From Jiella flava (lineage in GTDB: Bacteria; Pseudomonadota; Alphaproteobacteria; Rhizobiales; Rhizobiaceae): a stretch of DNA of 64,000 nucleotides. The notes below the pieces were generated by a model, which was not told where the DNA came from, did no database searches, and saw only the letters and a program-made list of their open reading frames with translations. This document shows, in pieces, positions 46,488 through 56,005 of this stretch. Position 1 is the stretch's first letter. Each line of letters starts with the position of its first letter. The stretch spans positions 186,001 through 250,000 of the forward strand of contig NZ_JAFMPP010000004.1 of assembly GCF_017349315.1 (NCBI RefSeq), in the 5' to 3' direction. The position numbers were made by a program, and so were the translations under genes.

Positions 46488-47414
46488 TTAGCCGGCGCGC
46501 AGCATGGCACGCGCGGTCTCCTCGTCGGTGATGAACACCGTTGGCGGCACGATCCGCATCACCGCGAGCAGCGCCCTTATCTTGTTCGGACCGCCGGAAG
46601 CAAGCACCCGGGTCGCGGCGGTTTTGATATTCGCCAAAGGGGCGGCAATCACCAGATTGTTGATCGGGTGATCGACGAATTCTCCTCTGTCGTCGAAGAA
46701 GTGGAACAAGACGTCGCCGACCGCGCCGGCGGCGACCAGATTGCGCCGCTCGGCCTCGGCGATATAGCCGCTGCGATAGGTGTTGGAGGCGGAATCGATG
46801 TCGCCGACGCTGAACACCAGGAGATCAAGGGCGGCGGACATCGCGATGACCGGTTCGAGGCCGCAGCGTTCGATCAGCGCATGCTTGGTGTCCTCGCTGT
46901 CGACGATGGCGGGGGCCGCGAGAAGATAGGCGTCGCCCTGGAAGATCTGGGCAAAGCGCCAGACGAACTCGGCCGGGTTGAAGCGGTGGGCCTGGGTGAT
47001 GCCGCCAAGCAGAGAGACAACCTTGAGATCGTCGACGCCGCGGCTCTGGATATGGGGCAGGGACCCCAGCAGCGTGCGGCCCCAACCGAGGCCAACGGTG
47101 GCGCCGCTGGTCACCGCCTCGGAGAGATAGCTGCCGATCGCCGCGCTGATCGCCGGCGTCGGATCGACGCTTGGATCCGAAAGCGGCGCGACGATCGCCT
47201 GATCGAGCGCGAACCGCGCCTCCAACTCGCGCTCCAGCCGGGTGATCTCGGCGATCGGGCCGGATACCGAGATCTGCACCTCGCCACGCGCGCGCGCTTC
47301 GGCCAGAAGCCGCACCACCGTGACACGCCCGATATTGAGCTTGGCCGCGATGTCGTTCTGGGTCATTTGCTCGACATAATACATCCAGGCGGCGCGCACC
47401 CGCACACGGTCCAT
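46488..47414 (-). CDS. SorC/DeoR-family sugar-binding transcriptional regulator
   Basis: 308 residues from the ATG at 47414 (MDRVRVRAAWMYYVEQ), with the helix-turn-helix MTQNDIAAKLNIGRVTVVRLLAEAR (about 17-41). The rest is the sugar-phosphate-binding SorC domain (VGLGWGRTLLGSLPHI, VSLLGGITQAHRFNP and VGDIDSASNTYRSGYI). An upstream ATG at 47597 would add 61 Pro/Ser/Thr-rich residues; no start has a clear ribosome site. It lies upstream of the glucitol PTS operon on the same strand, so it most likely senses the phosphorylated product of that system. Confidence 0.88.
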   Translation of the reverse strand: MDRVRVRAAWMYYVEQMTQNDIAAKLNIGRVTVVRLLAEARARGEVQISVSGPIAEITRLERELEARFALDQAIVAPLSDPSVDPTPAISAAIGSYLSEAVTSGATVGLGWGRTLLGSLPHIQSRGVDDLKVVSLLGGITQAHRFNPAEFVWRFAQIFQGDAYLLAAPAIVDSEDTKHALIERCGLEPVIAMSAALDLLVFSVGDIDSASNTYRSGYIAEAERRNLVAAGAVGDVLFHFFDDRGEFVDHPINNLVIAAPLANIKTAATRVLASGGPNKIRALLAVMRIVPPTVFITDEETARAMLRAG

Positions 47415-47697
47415 GCGCGAGATCGCCGGCGTCGCCGTCGGCGTCTGGAAGGGGCGGTTGCTTGGCGCTGTCTTGGTCGGGGCTGGCTTGGAGGACAAAC
47501 GGGATCTCCGATCGGATGGCTGCGAAGTGACGGTGTCGGCAGGGCGCAGCCGCTGAGCAGGCGCGATCGAATGGTCCGCATCCGTTCGATAGCGCATGAT
47601 GACGCGGGAGGTAAGCGTGATCAGCTTTGACGCCGCGTGATGGATTTGGATGCATCAATTATGTTAGATGATCCCATAGCAAGGCACGAGGCTCGCC

Positions 47698-48399
47698 ATG
47701 TTTCCAACGCCCGATGATTTCGCTCTTCCGCTTAAGGATGGGGTGCGTGGTCTGCGCTCGACCATTCGCCGCGAGGCACGATCGGGGATGCTGTCCGACT
47801 TGGTGTTCGGTCAGGTGACGCCGTTTCGCGATGTGGCGATGATGGCCGACGGCGTCTTTTCGAGGGCCCAGCAGGCGGTTCGGGTGATCCGCCCGGACCG
47901 CGCCGAAGACCTTGCCAACCATCTCGACAGGCTCGGCCGGGGATTGGTTCAGGCCGATGCGCCAGGCGCCATGGCCCGCAGCCAGTATCGGCTCGTTCAG
48001 GCGGTCCTCGCGCAGATGGGGCGGGCCGACACACCGATCTTCGAGAGTCTGATCCTCGATCTGATGCGGCGGCGCACCGGCACGTCGGCCGATCCGGTCG
48101 AGGCGGCGGCGGCGTTGGCTGGGGCACTTGCGGCCCGCCGTCCGATTCGGGATTTCCTTTCGGCTATGCAGGGCGAGGGGGGCGCCGGCGAACTCGCCGA
48201 GCTCAACCGGATCGTCGCGTTGGTCTGCGGGCTTGCCGTTCTGGTGCGGCGGCTGAGCGGCGCCGAAGCCGAGACGGTGCTCCAAAGCGCCCAGTGGGTG
48301 GTGGACGCGGAAGCCAAAGCCTGGCTTGCCCTGTTGCGGGCCGGGCGGACGGCGGACCTCGCCGCGGCCTGGAGGCCGCTTCTGCGCTATCTGCCTTGA
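47698..48399 (+). CDS. Hypothetical alpha-helical protein
   Basis: 233 residues, all-helical by composition, with no signal peptide, membrane helix or cysteine motif; one Cys only (LVCGLAVLV, near residue 183). It begins MFPTPDDFALPLKDGV with GAGG nine bases before the ATG. Codon third positions are GC-rich like neighbours, supporting real coding. The next gene starts 23 bases after its stop with a good ribosome site, so the two are probably cotranscribed. Not recognised. Confidence 0.7.
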   Translation: MFPTPDDFALPLKDGVRGLRSTIRREARSGMLSDLVFGQVTPFRDVAMMADGVFSRAQQAVRVIRPDRAEDLANHLDRLGRGLVQADAPGAMARSQYRLVQAVLAQMGRADTPIFESLILDLMRRRTGTSADPVEAAAALAGALAARRPIRDFLSAMQGEGGAGELAELNRIVALVCGLAVLVRRLSGAEAETVLQSAQWVVDAEAKAWLALLRAGRTADLAAAWRPLLRYLP

Positions 48400-48422
48400 G
48401 CCCTGGCTGAGGGAGAGGCGAC

Positions 48423-49076
48423 ATGACACGATCGGTTCCGACAGCGGCCTGCGACATCGAACTCGACTCGGTGGCGAGCGGGCCTGATCTCAAGCACGGC
48501 ATTCGCCGGCTTGGCACCTTCGCGCGCACCATCGACACGGCGCTCGACCAGTTCAATCGGCGCTATGCCAGCCGGCTGGTCTGTTCGCGGCCGGCGCTGA
48601 CGCGCACCTTTCTCGACTGGGTGCGCGCCTTCGAGGCACAGCGGCCGATCGCAGACCGCGACCGTCGCGATTTCAGCCATTTCGCCGCCGGCCTCCTGAT
48701 GCGGGCGATGCTGCAGAACGGACCGGTGCGCGATACGGCCAATAAGGCGTCGAGCGCTGAAGCGATGGCCCCCGCGGATGTGCTTGTCGCCAGAGCCAAT
48801 CCGATCGTCGATTTCTGGCCCGAGGGCTTCTTCTATTTCGAGTTTTGCATCACCATCCTCGATGCGGTGCTCAGCGAGCAGGGCTTTGCCGGGATCGACC
48901 TGTCCGAGGAGACCTTCGAGCTGCGCAGCTGGGAATCGTTCCGCGAAAATGTGAAGAGCGATCCCGATCTTGCCATCCCCTTCTTCGACGTGTTCCTGAA
49001 GGGCGATCCGAATTGGAATTTTCCGCTGTTCGCGGCCTCGCGCCACGCCATTCGCCGGCGAATCTGCGACGATTGA
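48423..49076 (+). CDS. Hypothetical protein, second gene of a two-gene unit
   Basis: 217 residues. RBS GGGAGAGG lies five bases before the ATG. Seen in the sequence: a basic helical part (LVCSRPALTRTFLDWVRAF), then an acidic aromatic segment PIVDFWPEGFFYFEFCITIL near residue 126, and FFDVFLKGDPNWNFPLFAAS near the C-terminus. No export signal. I do not recognise a family; its position just before rpsB, with a 217-bp gap, may be accidental. Confidence 0.7.
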   Translation: MTRSVPTAACDIELDSVASGPDLKHGIRRLGTFARTIDTALDQFNRRYASRLVCSRPALTRTFLDWVRAFEAQRPIADRDRRDFSHFAAGLLMRAMLQNGPVRDTANKASSAEAMAPADVLVARANPIVDFWPEGFFYFEFCITILDAVLSEQGFAGIDLSEETFELRSWESFRENVKSDPDLAIPFFDVFLKGDPNWNFPLFAASRHAIRRRICDD

Positions 49077-49293
49077 TGCGCGGATGGGGCTCGCTCTGCG
49101 GCCGATAAATCGCGCGGCTTGGCCGCGTTCGGTTGCCAAAGCGGCCGGATTGCTGTAAGGCGCCCCCCATTCCACACACGGAAGTCGGGTTGGATAGGCT
49201 GGAGCGATGCTCCGGTCACGTCGCGCCCACCGGTGGCGGCTTGATTGCCGCTTCATTCCGTGGAGGCATAACCGGTCAAAGGACAGACACACG

Positions 49294-50124
49294 ATGGCAT
49301 TGCCAGACTATTCCATGCGCCAGCTGCTCGAGGCGGGCGTTCACTTCGGTCACCAGACCCACCGCTGGAACCCGAAGATGGGCCCCTACATCTTTGGCGC
49401 GCGCAACAACATCCACATTCTCGATCTCGCCCAGACGGTGCCGCTGCTGCACCGCGCGCTGCTCGCCGTGTCCGACACCGTGGCCCGTGGCGGCCGTGTT
49501 TTGTTCGTCGGCACCAAGCGCCAGGCGTCCGATCTGGTTGCCGACGCCGCGCAGCGCTCGGCTCAGTATTACGTGAATTCGCGCTGGCTCGGCGGCATGC
49601 TGACCAACTGGAAGACCATTTCCGGTTCGATCCAGCGCCTGCGCAAGCTCGATGAGCTGTTGTCCGGCGGCGACGCCCAGGCCTTCACCAAGAAGGAGCG
49701 CCTGACGCTGACCCGCGAGCGCGACAAGCTCGAGCGCGCGCTCGGCGGGATCCGCGATATGGGCGGTGTGCCGGACATGATCTTCGTCATCGACACCAAC
49801 AAGGAGTCGATCGCGATCGAGGAAGCCAAGCGTCTGCACATTCCGATCGTCGCCGTCGTCGATTCGAACTGTGATCCGGCACCGATCGATTACCCGATCC
49901 CGGGCAATGACGACGCTGCTCGTGCCATCGCGCTCTATTGCGACCTGATCGCGCGCGCTGCGGTTGACGGCATCGCCCGCCAGCAGGGCGACATGGGCGT
50001 CGACATCGGCGAGATGGAAGACGTGCCGGTCGAAGAGCTGCCGGAAGAGGCCGCCACCGGCGCCGCTTCGGCGAGCGAGGCGGCCGAGCTCGCCGACGCT
50101 GCGACGGGCCAGGCCGCCGGCTGA
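49294..50124 (+). CDS. rpsB: 30S ribosomal protein S2
   Basis: 276 residues, slightly longer than E. coli S2 because of a C-terminal Ala/Glu-rich tail, common in this class. Family marks: [40 protein letters not shown] and [28 protein letters not shown] lies ten bases before the ATG at 49294. First gene of the translation/lipid cluster. Confidence 0.97.
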   Translation: MALPDYSMRQLLEAGVHFGHQTHRWNPKMGPYIFGARNNIHILDLAQTVPLLHRALLAVSDTVARGGRVLFVGTKRQASDLVADAAQRSAQYYVNSRWLGGMLTNWKTISGSIQRLRKLDELLSGGDAQAFTKKERLTLTRERDKLERALGGIRDMGGVPDMIFVIDTNKESIAIEEAKRLHIPIVAVVDSNCDPAPIDYPIPGNDDAARAIALYCDLIARAAVDGIARQQGDMGVDIGEMEDVPVEELPEEAATGAASASEAAELADAATGQAAG

Positions 50125-50272
50125 TCGCAGCCTGTCGGGGCAATGTTGACGAGAATGCCGCCGGCATTTTCCACCTTGTCCCGCACGGATGACTGTAATC
50201 ACCGCGTCACAATTCGGGCGCACCCGTTCTGAGAGAGCCGGTGCGCCAAATCATTTCCGAGGAAGGCTGAAG

Positions 50273-51199
50273 ATGGCAATTTCCGCTTCGATGGTGAAGG
50301 AACTGCGCGAGAAGACCGGCGCAGGCATGATGGACTGCAAGACCGCTCTGTCCGAGACGAGCGGCGACATGGAAGCGGCGGTGGACTGGCTGCGCAAGAA
50401 GGGCATCGCCAAGGCCGACAAGAAGTCCGGCCGCACCGCCGCTGAAGGTCTGGTGGGCGTGGCTGCCGACGGTGCCAAGGCTATCGTCGTCGAGGTCAAC
50501 TCCGAGACCGACTTCGTCGCCCGCAATGAGGCGTTTCAGACCCTCGTCAAGGACATCGCCGCTGTCGCTTTGACCACCGACGGCAACGTCGAGGCCGTTT
50601 CGGCCGCGACCTATCCGGGCTCCGACAAGTCGGTGAACGACACGGTGCGCGATGCCGTCGCGACCATCGGCGAGAACATGTCGCTGCGCCGCTCGGCGAT
50701 GCTGACGGTCTCCGAGGGCGTCGTTGCGACCTACATCCACAATCAGGTGGTCGAGGGTCTCGGCAAGCTCGGCGTGCTGGTGGCGATCGAGTCGGCCGGC
50801 GACAAGGACAAGCTTGCCGCCTTCGGTCGGCAGGTGGCGATGCATGTCGCCGCGACCAACCCGCTGGCGCTGAACGCCGAAGAGATCGATCCGGCGACGG
50901 TCGAGCGCGAGAAGGCCATCTTTTCCGATCAGGCCCGCGCGTCGGGCAAGCCGGAGAACATCATCGAAAAGATGGTCGAAGGCCGGCTGCGCAAGTTCTA
51001 TGAGGAGGTCGTCCTTCTCAAGCAGGCCTTCGTCATCAACCCGGATCTGACCGTCGAGAAGGCGCTGGCCGAGGCCGAGAAGGACTTCGGTGCGCCGGCA
51101 AAGATCACCGCTTTCGTACGCTTCGCCCTTGGCGAAGGCATCGAGCGCGAGGAGAGCGATTTTGCCTCCGAGGTGGCTGCGGCTGCCGGGAAGAAATAA
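50273..51199 (+). CDS. tsf: Elongation factor Ts
   Basis: 308 residues. It exchanges nucleotides on EF-Tu. The N-terminal [19 protein letters not shown] and [14 protein letters not shown] are diagnostic. RBS GAGGAAGG lies seven bases before the ATG at 50273. A strong hairpin lies between tsf and pyrH. Confidence 0.97.
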   Translation: MAISASMVKELREKTGAGMMDCKTALSETSGDMEAAVDWLRKKGIAKADKKSGRTAAEGLVGVAADGAKAIVVEVNSETDFVARNEAFQTLVKDIAAVALTTDGNVEAVSAATYPGSDKSVNDTVRDAVATIGENMSLRRSAMLTVSEGVVATYIHNQVVEGLGKLGVLVAIESAGDKDKLAAFGRQVAMHVAATNPLALNAEEIDPATVEREKAIFSDQARASGKPENIIEKMVEGRLRKFYEEVVLLKQAFVINPDLTVEKALAEAEKDFGAPAKITAFVRFALGEGIEREESDFASEVAAAAGKK

Positions 51200-51275
51200 G
51201 CGTTCGCGCGAGAACGCCTGTCCTGACCGCGACCGTGGGTGAGGACGATCCGGATTCGCCTTTTTGGTGAATTAT

Positions 51276-51314
51276 CAATACGGGCGCTCGCTTCACAAGC
51301 GGGCGCCCGTATTG
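51276..51314 (+). other. Strong hairpin between tsf and pyrH
   Basis: 18-bp stem with one T-G pair: CAATACGGGCGCTCGCTT against AAGCGGGCGCCCGTATTG with a three-base loop. No T-run follows. It may stop part of the rpsB-tsf transcription or protect the 3' end of a processed rpsB-tsf mRNA. Confidence 0.7.
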
Positions 51315-51461
51315 TATCCGCTGGCAGGATCAGCGTTCGACGCGGTTATTCGCCACTGGGACGATCAGGCCGCCACACGGTTGCTCGCCACGCGCGAGCA
51401 ATACAACGAAAAGGCGAAGTCGGCGACAGCCGGGCTGGCCGCAAGCAGGACAGGACATCCG

Positions 51462-52181
51462 ATGACCCCTGAAATCCGCTATCGCCGCGTCTTGCTGAAG
51501 GTTTCCGGTGAAGCGCTGATGGGTGAACAGGGGTTTGGGATCGACGTCGCGGTTGTCGACCGCATCGCTTCCGATATCGCCGAGGCGCGAGCGCTGGGTG
51601 TCGAGATTTCGGTGGTGATCGGCGGCGGCAACGTCTTTCGCGGCGTCGCCGTCGCTTCGAAAGGCGGCGACCGGGTGACCGGCGACCACATGGGCATGCT
51701 TGGCACGACCATCAACGCCCTGGCGCTGCGAACCTCGCTGACCAAGATGGGCGTCGACGCCATCGTTCTTTCGGCGATCGCGATGCCGGAAATCTGCGAA
51801 AGCTTCACCCAGCGCGCAGCGCTCGCCCATCAGGCGGCGGGGCGCGTGGTGATCTTTGCCGGCGGTACCGGCAATCCATTCTTCACCACCGATTCTGCCG
51901 GTGCGCTCCGCGCTGCCGAAATGGGGGCGGCCGCCTTGTTCAAGGGCACGCAAGTGGACGGGATCTATTCGGCCGATCCGAAGAAGGTCCCGGACGCGAC
52001 GCGGTTCGACCAACTCAGCCATGACGAGGTCCTGCAGAAGGGCCTGGCGGTGATGGATATCGCTGCGGTCGCGCTGGCTCGCGAAAATCACATTCCGATC
52101 GTCGTGTTCTCGATCCATCAGAAGGGAGAGTTCGGGCGAATTCTCACCGGCTCGGGTCGTGCGACGGTTGTGTCGGACTGA
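51462..52181 (+). CDS. pyrH: Uridylate kinase
   Basis: 239 residues. It phosphorylates UMP to UDP as a hexamer. Motifs: VLLKVSGEALMGEQGFGID at the N-terminus, VIGGGNVFRGVA, and VIFAGGTGNPFFTTDSAG. The ATG at 51462 follows two GGA-type sites. Part of the conserved run tsf-pyrH-frr. Confidence 0.97.
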   Translation: MTPEIRYRRVLLKVSGEALMGEQGFGIDVAVVDRIASDIAEARALGVEISVVIGGGNVFRGVAVASKGGDRVTGDHMGMLGTTINALALRTSLTKMGVDAIVLSAIAMPEICESFTQRAALAHQAAGRVVIFAGGTGNPFFTTDSAGALRAAEMGAAALFKGTQVDGIYSADPKKVPDATRFDQLSHDEVLQKGLAVMDIAAVALARENHIPIVVFSIHQKGEFGRILTGSGRATVVSD

Positions 52182-52226
52182 CCTGGCGGTCCGATCCTGC
52201 CCGTTCCAGAAAGAGGAAATCTTGAT

Positions 52227-52784
52227 ATGGCCGAACTTGACCTCAACGAACTGAAGCGCCGCATGGAAGGCGCCGTGACGAGCCTCAAGGGCGATCTGTC
52301 CGGCCTGCGAACGGGACGCGCTTCGGCCAGCCTGCTCGATCCGGTCACGGTCGAGGCCTACGGGTCGCAGATGCCGATCAACCAGGTCGCCAACATCTCG
52401 GTGCCGGAGCCGCGCATGGTTTCGGTGTCGGTTTGGGACAAGCAGATGGTCGGGAAGGTCGAGCGGGCGATCCGCGAGAGCAATCTCGGCCTCAACCCGG
52501 TGACCGATGGCACCACGTTGCGCATTCCGCTGCCGGAGTTGAACGAGGAGCGTCGTAAGGAGCTGGTCAAGGTCGCCCATCAGTATGCCGAGAGTGCGCG
52601 CGTCGCCGTCCGCCACGTTCGCCGCGACGGGATGGATAGCCTGAAGAAGAGCGAAAAAGCCGGGGACATCGGTCAGGACGAGAGCCGTCAGCAGTCTGAC
52701 AAGGTTCAGAAAATGACGGATGATACCATTGCCGAAATCGACAAATTGCTTTCCGTAAAGGAAGGCGAAATCATGCAGGTGTAG
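52227..52784 (+). CDS. frr: Ribosome recycling factor
   Basis: 185 residues, exact family length. Segments: [40 protein letters not shown] and [15 protein letters not shown]. It splits the post-termination ribosome with EF-G. RBS AGAGGA lies nine bases before the ATG. Confidence 0.97.
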   Translation: MAELDLNELKRRMEGAVTSLKGDLSGLRTGRASASLLDPVTVEAYGSQMPINQVANISVPEPRMVSVSVWDKQMVGKVERAIRESNLGLNPVTDGTTLRIPLPELNEERRKELVKVAHQYAESARVAVRHVRRDGMDSLKKSEKAGDIGQDESRQQSDKVQKMTDDTIAEIDKLLSVKEGEIMQV

Positions 52785-52808
52785 ATTTTCGACCGCCGAC
52801 GCCTCACG

Positions 52809-53558
52809 ATGGCAGGCCAATCGCAGGGAAGGGCGAGGACATTGCGGCATCCCCGACATGTGGCCATCATCATGGATGGCAACGGACGCTGGGCGCGAGC
52901 GCGCGGCTTGCCACGCAGTATGGGTCATAAGCGGGGTGTCGAGGCGGTTCGGGCCGCCGTGCGCACCGCGGGTGACCTCGGCATCGACTATCTGACGCTC
53001 TTTGCCTTTTCCTCGGAGAATTGGCGCCGTCCGAAAGACGAGGTCGAGGAGCTGATGGGGCTGCTCAAGCACTTCATCCGCCGGGATCTCGCCGACCTTC
53101 ATAAGGAGGGCGTGCAGGTCCGGGTGATCGGCGCACGGGATGATCTGTCGCCGGATATTCGGGGCCTGCTCGAAGAGGCCGAGACCCTCACCAAGGACAA
53201 CACCCGCCAGACCCTGGTCATCGCCTTCAATTACGGCGCGCGCGACGAGGTGGCTCGGGCGGTGCGTCGGATCGCCGAGAAGTTTGCCGCCGGGGAGGTC
53301 AGTCTCGATGCGCTCACCGCCGAATATCTCGGCGAGCACATGGATACGGCCGGTATTCCCGATCCCGATCTCATCATCCGCACGAGCGGCGAATTGCGGC
53401 TGTCGAACTTTCTGCTTTGGCAGGCCGCCTATTCGGAATTCGTCTTTCTGCCCTGCCTGTGGCCGGACTTCGATCGCCAGGCCTTCGAGGCCGCCCTTGC
53501 CGAATATGCCAGCCGCGATCGCCGTTTCGGAGGATTGTCGCGGGAAATCGCGTCCTGA
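52809..53558 (+). CDS. uppS: Isoprenyl transferase (undecaprenyl diphosphate synthase)
   Basis: 249 residues. It adds eight isopentenyl units to farnesyl diphosphate to give the carrier lipid for cell-wall synthesis. The catalytic Asp is in [19 protein letters not shown] (about 16-34); [20 protein letters not shown] and LWPDF mark the diphosphate site. It starts 24 bases after frr and is followed after four bases by cdsA. Confidence 0.96.
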   Translation: MAGQSQGRARTLRHPRHVAIIMDGNGRWARARGLPRSMGHKRGVEAVRAAVRTAGDLGIDYLTLFAFSSENWRRPKDEVEELMGLLKHFIRRDLADLHKEGVQVRVIGARDDLSPDIRGLLEEAETLTKDNTRQTLVIAFNYGARDEVARAVRRIAEKFAAGEVSLDALTAEYLGEHMDTAGIPDPDLIIRTSGELRLSNFLLWQAAYSEFVFLPCLWPDFDRQAFEAALAEYASRDRRFGGLSREIAS

Positions 53559-53562
53559 CGCG

Positions 53563-54414
53563 ATGGGGCTGGGGATCAGACGGTTCTTCGCAGAGGGAAG
53601 CTGGGGGGATCTGAGGTCGCGGCTGGTCTCGGCCGTGGTGCTCGGCAGTTTCGTCTGTCTGCTAGTGTTTGCCGGCAGTTGGGGCTTCCGGCTGTTATGT
53701 TGCGCGACGGGATTCATCGTCTTCGACGAATGGTCGCGGATCACCCGGGCGCGGCGGATCCGGCCGCATTTCGCCTTCGGCCGCCGGGTCTTCTATCTGT
53801 CGCTGCTGGCGTTCGCCTTTGGTTTCGAGTTGGCCGCGCTGCTGATCTTCGTTGCGGGCCTCGGCTTTCTTGTCTTCATCGATCGCGGCGAGCGCAAGGC
53901 CGATTGGCTGATCGGCGGGCTGCTCTATGCGGCAGCGGCGACATTTCCGCCGGGTCTCCTGCGTGGCTCCGATCTGCCGGGCCTGTTGACGATCGGCTTT
54001 CTCGTCGCCGTTGTCTGGTCGACCGACATTTTCGCTTATTTCACCGGCCGCACCTTCGGCGGTCCGAAATTGTTGCCGGCGGTCTCGCCGAAAAAGACGC
54101 TGTCGGGAGCGCTCGGCGGCCTGGCAGCCGCGGTGCTGTTCGGTTGGCTTTTTGCCCGTTGGGCTGGCGGCACCGGCGGCCTCGCGATCGTGATCTTGGC
54201 GATCGTGCTGTCGGCCGCAGGGCAGGCGGGCGATCTTTACGAGTCCTGGATCAAGCGTCGCTTCGGCGTGAAAGACTCCGGCCGGCTCATTCCTGGACAT
54301 GGCGGCTTGATGGATCGGATCGACGGTTTGATTGTCGCCACCAGCGTCGCTTGGTTCGTCGGCGTGCTGCTCGCTGGTTTCGAGCATCCGGCAGGCGCGT
54401 TCTTCGCAGGCTAA
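53563..54414 (+). CDS. cdsA: Phosphatidate cytidylyltransferase
   Basis: 283 residues with about eight membrane helices. The C-terminal family signature is KRRFGVKDSGRLIPGHGGLMDRIDG (about 229-253), with the metal-binding Asp residues. It makes CDP-diacylglycerol, the donor for the phosphatidyltransferase also seen in this window. The ATG lies four bases after the uppS stop and has no separate strong ribosome site, so coupling is likely. A repeat starts three bases after its stop. Confidence 0.95.
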   Translation: MGLGIRRFFAEGSWGDLRSRLVSAVVLGSFVCLLVFAGSWGFRLLCCATGFIVFDEWSRITRARRIRPHFAFGRRVFYLSLLAFAFGFELAALLIFVAGLGFLVFIDRGERKADWLIGGLLYAAAATFPPGLLRGSDLPGLLTIGFLVAVVWSTDIFAYFTGRTFGGPKLLPAVSPKKTLSGALGGLAAAVLFGWLFARWAGGTGGLAIVILAIVLSAAGQAGDLYESWIKRRFGVKDSGRLIPGHGGLMDRIDGLIVATSVAWFVGVLLAGFEHPAGAFFAG

Positions 54415-54417
54415 GCC

Positions 54418-54477
54418 TTCGAATCGACGCATCGTGCTTTGCCGAAAATCGATTCCGATTTTCGGGCCGATCCTGTA
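54418..54477 (+). repeat. Dispersed palindromic repeat, copy 7 (core only)
   Basis: TTCGAATCGACGCATCG, GTGCTTTGCCGAAAATCG and CGATTTTCGGGCCGATC form a palindrome at 54442-54465 of the same sequence as copy 1. It follows cdsA immediately, in the slot where dxr normally lies. Confidence 0.85.
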
Positions 54478-54487
54478 GTGGTCCGAT

Positions 54488-54633
54488 CCGACATTTGGCC
54501 CCGTGTTGTTGAGGCTGCTCAGCCAATGTCGGAATCGAAAAGACCACGAGCCAAGGTCATGATCCTCGTCGATTTTCCGAATTTGACATTTCATTCGACG
54601 GACGACCCCAATTGCGATTCAGATGTCAAATTC
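54488..54633. other. Two inverted repeats in the cdsA-rseP gap
   Basis: First: CCGACATTTGGC (54488-54499) with GCCAATGTCGG (54523-54533), one bulged base. Second: a perfect 11-bp pair, GAATTTGACAT (54579-54589) with ATGTCAAATTC (54623-54633), and a 33-base loop. No plausible coding frame is present between 54481 and 54865. The remaining part of the gap holds the promoter for the envelope genes. Confidence 0.6.
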
Positions 54634-54670
54634 AATCCACGAGATCGTGAGAGGGCACGAGAGCCTGAGG

Positions 54671-54699
54671 TTGGCGGGGCCGGCCCGCACTGCTATAGG
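54671..54699 (+). promoter_or_regulatory. Sigma70-type promoter for rseP-bamA-lpx genes
   Basis: TTGGCG (54671-54676) and TATAGG (54694-54699) are separated by exactly 17 bases. It lies 166 bases upstream of rseP and is the best promoter in the gap. Confidence 0.55.
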
Positions 54700-54865
54700 T
54701 CGGTGCAAATGCGTCGCCCTGCGCATCGCGTCATCGGTCGGGCGGCTCTTTCCAATTTGATGCAACGTGACGAAACGCGGTCGTGACGGCGAGGCAAGGC
54801 GGCGACGAGCTGTCGGCGCCGCGACGCCGCACCAGAGTTGATGCCGGGATGAGGAGAGGCGGCTG

Positions 54866-56005
54866 ATGGAAATCGGATCGATTATCGGCGGCCTGTGGAG
54901 CCACGGGCTGATCTACATCGTCCCGTTCCTCTTCGTCTTGACGATCATCGTTTTTTTTCACGAACTCGGGCACTTTCTGATCGGCCGTCTGTGCGGCATC
55001 AATACGCTCGCCTTCTCGGTGGGATTCGGCCCTGAGCTGATCGGCTTTACCGATCGTAGCGGCACCCGCTGGAAGCTGTCCGCGATTCCCCTTGGCGGCT
55101 ATGTGAAATTTCTCGGCGACGAGAATGGCGCCTCGATTCCCGATCGGGACGCGGTTGCCGGAATGAGCGAAGAAGAGCGCCGCCATGCCTTCCCGTCCGC
55201 AAGTGTCGGGCGTCGGGCGGCGACCGTCGCCGCCGGGCCGATCGCCAACTTCGTCCTTGCCGTGGTGATTTTTTCCGCTGTCGTCTTCGTCAATGGACGG
55301 GTGGTTGGCGATCCGGTGGTTGCCTCGGTGGAGCCGAATTCACCCGCAGCCGCAGCCGGCTTCGAGCCCGGCGACACGGTGATCTCTGCCGGCGGTGAAA
55401 CGATCGAATATTTTTCTGATTTGCAGCGCTATGTCGCCTCGGTCGGGGCGAACCCGATCAAGTTCGTCGTTCGGCGCGAGGGCAAGCTGGTCGATCTGAC
55501 CGTGACTCCGCGGCTTGAGACCCGCACCGACGAATTCGGCAACACCATCACCATGCCGCTGGTCGGTCTGCGCGCCGACAATGCCCGGGGGGGATTCCGG
55601 GTCGAGCAGCCGAGCGTGATCGAGGCGGTGCAGTTCGGCATGGCGCAAACCTGGTTCATCACCCACCAGACCGTCGGCTTCATCGGCCAGGTGCTGACCG
55701 GCCGTCAGAACGCCGATCAGATCGGCGGGCCGATTCGGATCGCCAAGGTGTCGAGCGAGGTCTCGACCATCGGCATCGGGGCGCTCTTGAACCTCGCGGC
55801 GCTTCTGTCGATCTCGATCGGTATCCTCAATCTGTTGCCGATTCCGATGCTCGATGGCGGTCATTTGCTGTTCTATGCCTTCGAGGCAGTGCGCGGCCGA
55901 CCGCTGAGCGAAAGAGTGCAGGAAGTGGGTTTCAGAATCGGTCTGGCCCTCGTGGTGCTGCTGATGATATTCGCTTTCTGGAACGACATTTCCGGCCAAG
56001 TGTAG
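54866..56005 (+). CDS. rseP: Site-2 intramembrane zinc metalloprotease RseP
   Basis: 379 residues, one PDZ domain visible (VVASVEPNSPAAAAGFEPGD, about 151). The zinc motif HELGH is at 32-36 within the first membrane helix, and the third ligand in NLLPIPMLDGGH near 320. It cleaves transmembrane anti-sigma factors and signal-peptide remnants in the inner membrane. RBS GGAGAGG lies six bases before the ATG. The anti-sigma it would normally serve is not in this window. Confidence 0.95.
   Translation: MEIGSIIGGLWSHGLIYIVPFLFVLTIIVFFHELGHFLIGRLCGINTLAFSVGFGPELIGFTDRSGTRWKLSAIPLGGYVKFLGDENGASIPDRDAVAGMSEEERRHAFPSASVGRRAATVAAGPIANFVLAVVIFSAVVFVNGRVVGDPVVASVEPNSPAAAAGFEPGDTVISAGGETIEYFSDLQRYVASVGANPIKFVVRREGKLVDLTVTPRLETRTDEFGNTITMPLVGLRADNARGGFRVEQPSVIEAVQFGMAQTWFITHQTVGFIGQVLTGRQNADQIGGPIRIAKVSSEVSTIGIGALLNLAALLSISIGILNLLPIPMLDGGHLLFYAFEAVRGRPLSERVQEVGFRIGLALVVLLMIFAFWNDISGQV

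Noticed and set aside
54439-54786. Frame of 115 codons in the cdsA-rseP gap
   Set aside because: It begins inside the repeat, has no ribosome site and irregular codon use, and covers the promoter region. I see no dxr-like sequence in it.
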